Source: Macquaria australasica (lineage: Eukaryota; Chordata; Actinopteri; Centrarchiformes; Percichthyidae). From it: a stretch of 64,000 nucleotides of DNA. Below are positions 63,266-64,000 of this stretch, piece after piece. Position 1 is the first letter of the stretch, and every line of letters starts with the position of its first letter. The position numbers and the translations under genes are program-made. The DNA lies in assembly GCA_005408345.1 (NCBI GenBank), contig SEMN01000026.1, positions 1,132,001 through 1,196,000 of the forward strand, written 5' to 3'. The notes under the pieces are model-generated. The model ran no database searches. It had not been told where the DNA came from and was given only the letters and a program-made list of their open reading frames with translations.

Positions 63266-63504
63266 TCAGTACGCGGAGAAAGCATGCTCGCGCATCATCA
63301 GTCGTTTCTTCTTCATCCTCCGGTTCTGAAACCATATCTTCACTTGTTGGTCGCTCAGGTCCAGTCTGTCCGACAACTCTTTTCGCTTCTGTCTGTTGAT
63401 GAATTCATTCATCATAAATTCATTCTCAAGTTCAGCCAGCTGTGGCTTCGTGTAAGGCTTTCTCTTCTTTCTGGTTTTCACTTGTGACGAGCACCATGGG
63501 GCAC
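63266..63504 (-). CDS. hoxd12a: Homeobox protein Hox-D12a, exon 2 (partial gene)
   Basis: Second exon of a group-12 (Abd-B class) homeodomain factor, acting in the most posterior trunk and distal fin. The acceptor is ctgctccctccag/GTGCCCC, with the exon starting at 63504 in phase 1. The frame reads GAPWCSSQVKTRKKRKPYTK, then the rest of the homeodomain (exon residues 11-70, KIWFQNRRMKKKRL) and a nine-residue tail ending AFSAY at the stop (63266). A Trp precedes the homeodomain. Exon 1 is not in the window: 63505-64000 is intron with no coding frame. The gene is cut by the window edge, not broken. Confidence 0.95.
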
Positions 63505-64000
63505 CTGGAGGGAGCAGAGGTAGAAACAAGTTTTATACTTTAAATTAACACCAACCTCAGCCACAGTGATATAAACTGAAATAACTGCTCCCAGTTGCAT
63601 CGCTTATAGTGAAACATTATAGTAAATATTAGAAGGCACGTCTACTGTACATACAGGAAAACGGGGCTAATATCACCACGAATCCCAGACACAGTAGCCT
63701 CTATAATGATATTATGTGAATATTAAAATAATGCTGCCACAGGAGATATAAACAGACCATAAAATAGTCAGATCAACTCATTACATGTCACACAAACTAT
63801 AAGGTCTCCATATAACTCCTATATAACAATATCCGCCACTGGAAATTGATTAGCCTTTTATAATGATGTGACAGGGGATCACAAAACAGAATCCGCATAA
63901 AATAAGACAATAACAAGAAGCACAGATCTACTTATAGTCCATATTGTGTTATAATAGTTTTGTAGACTAAATTAAACAGCTGGAAATGCTGTTAGAAATA
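63505..64000 (-). other. hoxd12a intron (incomplete)
   Basis: AT-rich sequence upstream of the hoxd12a exon-2 acceptor, without coding potential. The exon-1 donor lies beyond the right edge. Confidence 0.8.

Overview
The window is the posterior and central part of a teleost HoxDa cluster. Every gene I can support as protein-coding is a two-exon Hox gene on the minus strand. From low to high coordinate they are hoxd3a, hoxd4a, hoxd9a, hoxd10a, hoxd11a and the second exon of hoxd12a, which runs off the right edge. The order d3-d4-d9-d10-d11-d12, no visible hoxd1 or hoxd8, and a mir-10 hairpin just upstream of hoxd4a point to the HoxDa paralogon of a teleost, most likely a percomorph. I cannot name the species.

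Layout. 1-18 kb is gene-free 3' flank with microsatellites and at least two or three dispersed repeats, including a MITE-like element at about 11 kb. 18-19.5 kb holds a possible small minus-strand transcription unit where a hoxd1 gene would lie in other vertebrates, but nothing Hox-like is left there. 20-21.4 kb is non-coding with some regulatory-looking motifs. hoxd3a is at 22.4-23.7 kb, with a possible small 5' UTR exon and a DR5 retinoic-acid-type element upstream. hoxd4a is at 32.8-33.9 kb and mir-10 at 34.9-35.0 kb. 35-46 kb is the gap where hoxd8 was lost; it contains a promoter-like module and splice donor at 40.7-41.0 kb that could start a hoxd4a/mir-10 primary transcript. The compact posterior block follows: hoxd9a (47.3-48.5), hoxd10a (50.7-52.5), hoxd11a (56.7-58.1) and hoxd12a exon 2 (63.3-63.5).

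How it works together. These homeodomain factors are expressed colinearly: d3/d4 in hindbrain and anterior trunk, d9-d12 in posterior trunk and fin buds. mir-10 is co-transcribed with the hoxd4 region. An inverted CCAAT box next to a CAYRTG E-box recurs just upstream of d4a, d9a and d10a, and again at 41 kb, with 9-11 bp spacing. hoxd3a and hoxd11a carry variants. This looks like a shared NF-Y/bHLH promoter grammar. Coding exons and splice sites were read directly; regulatory and UTR calls are inference.
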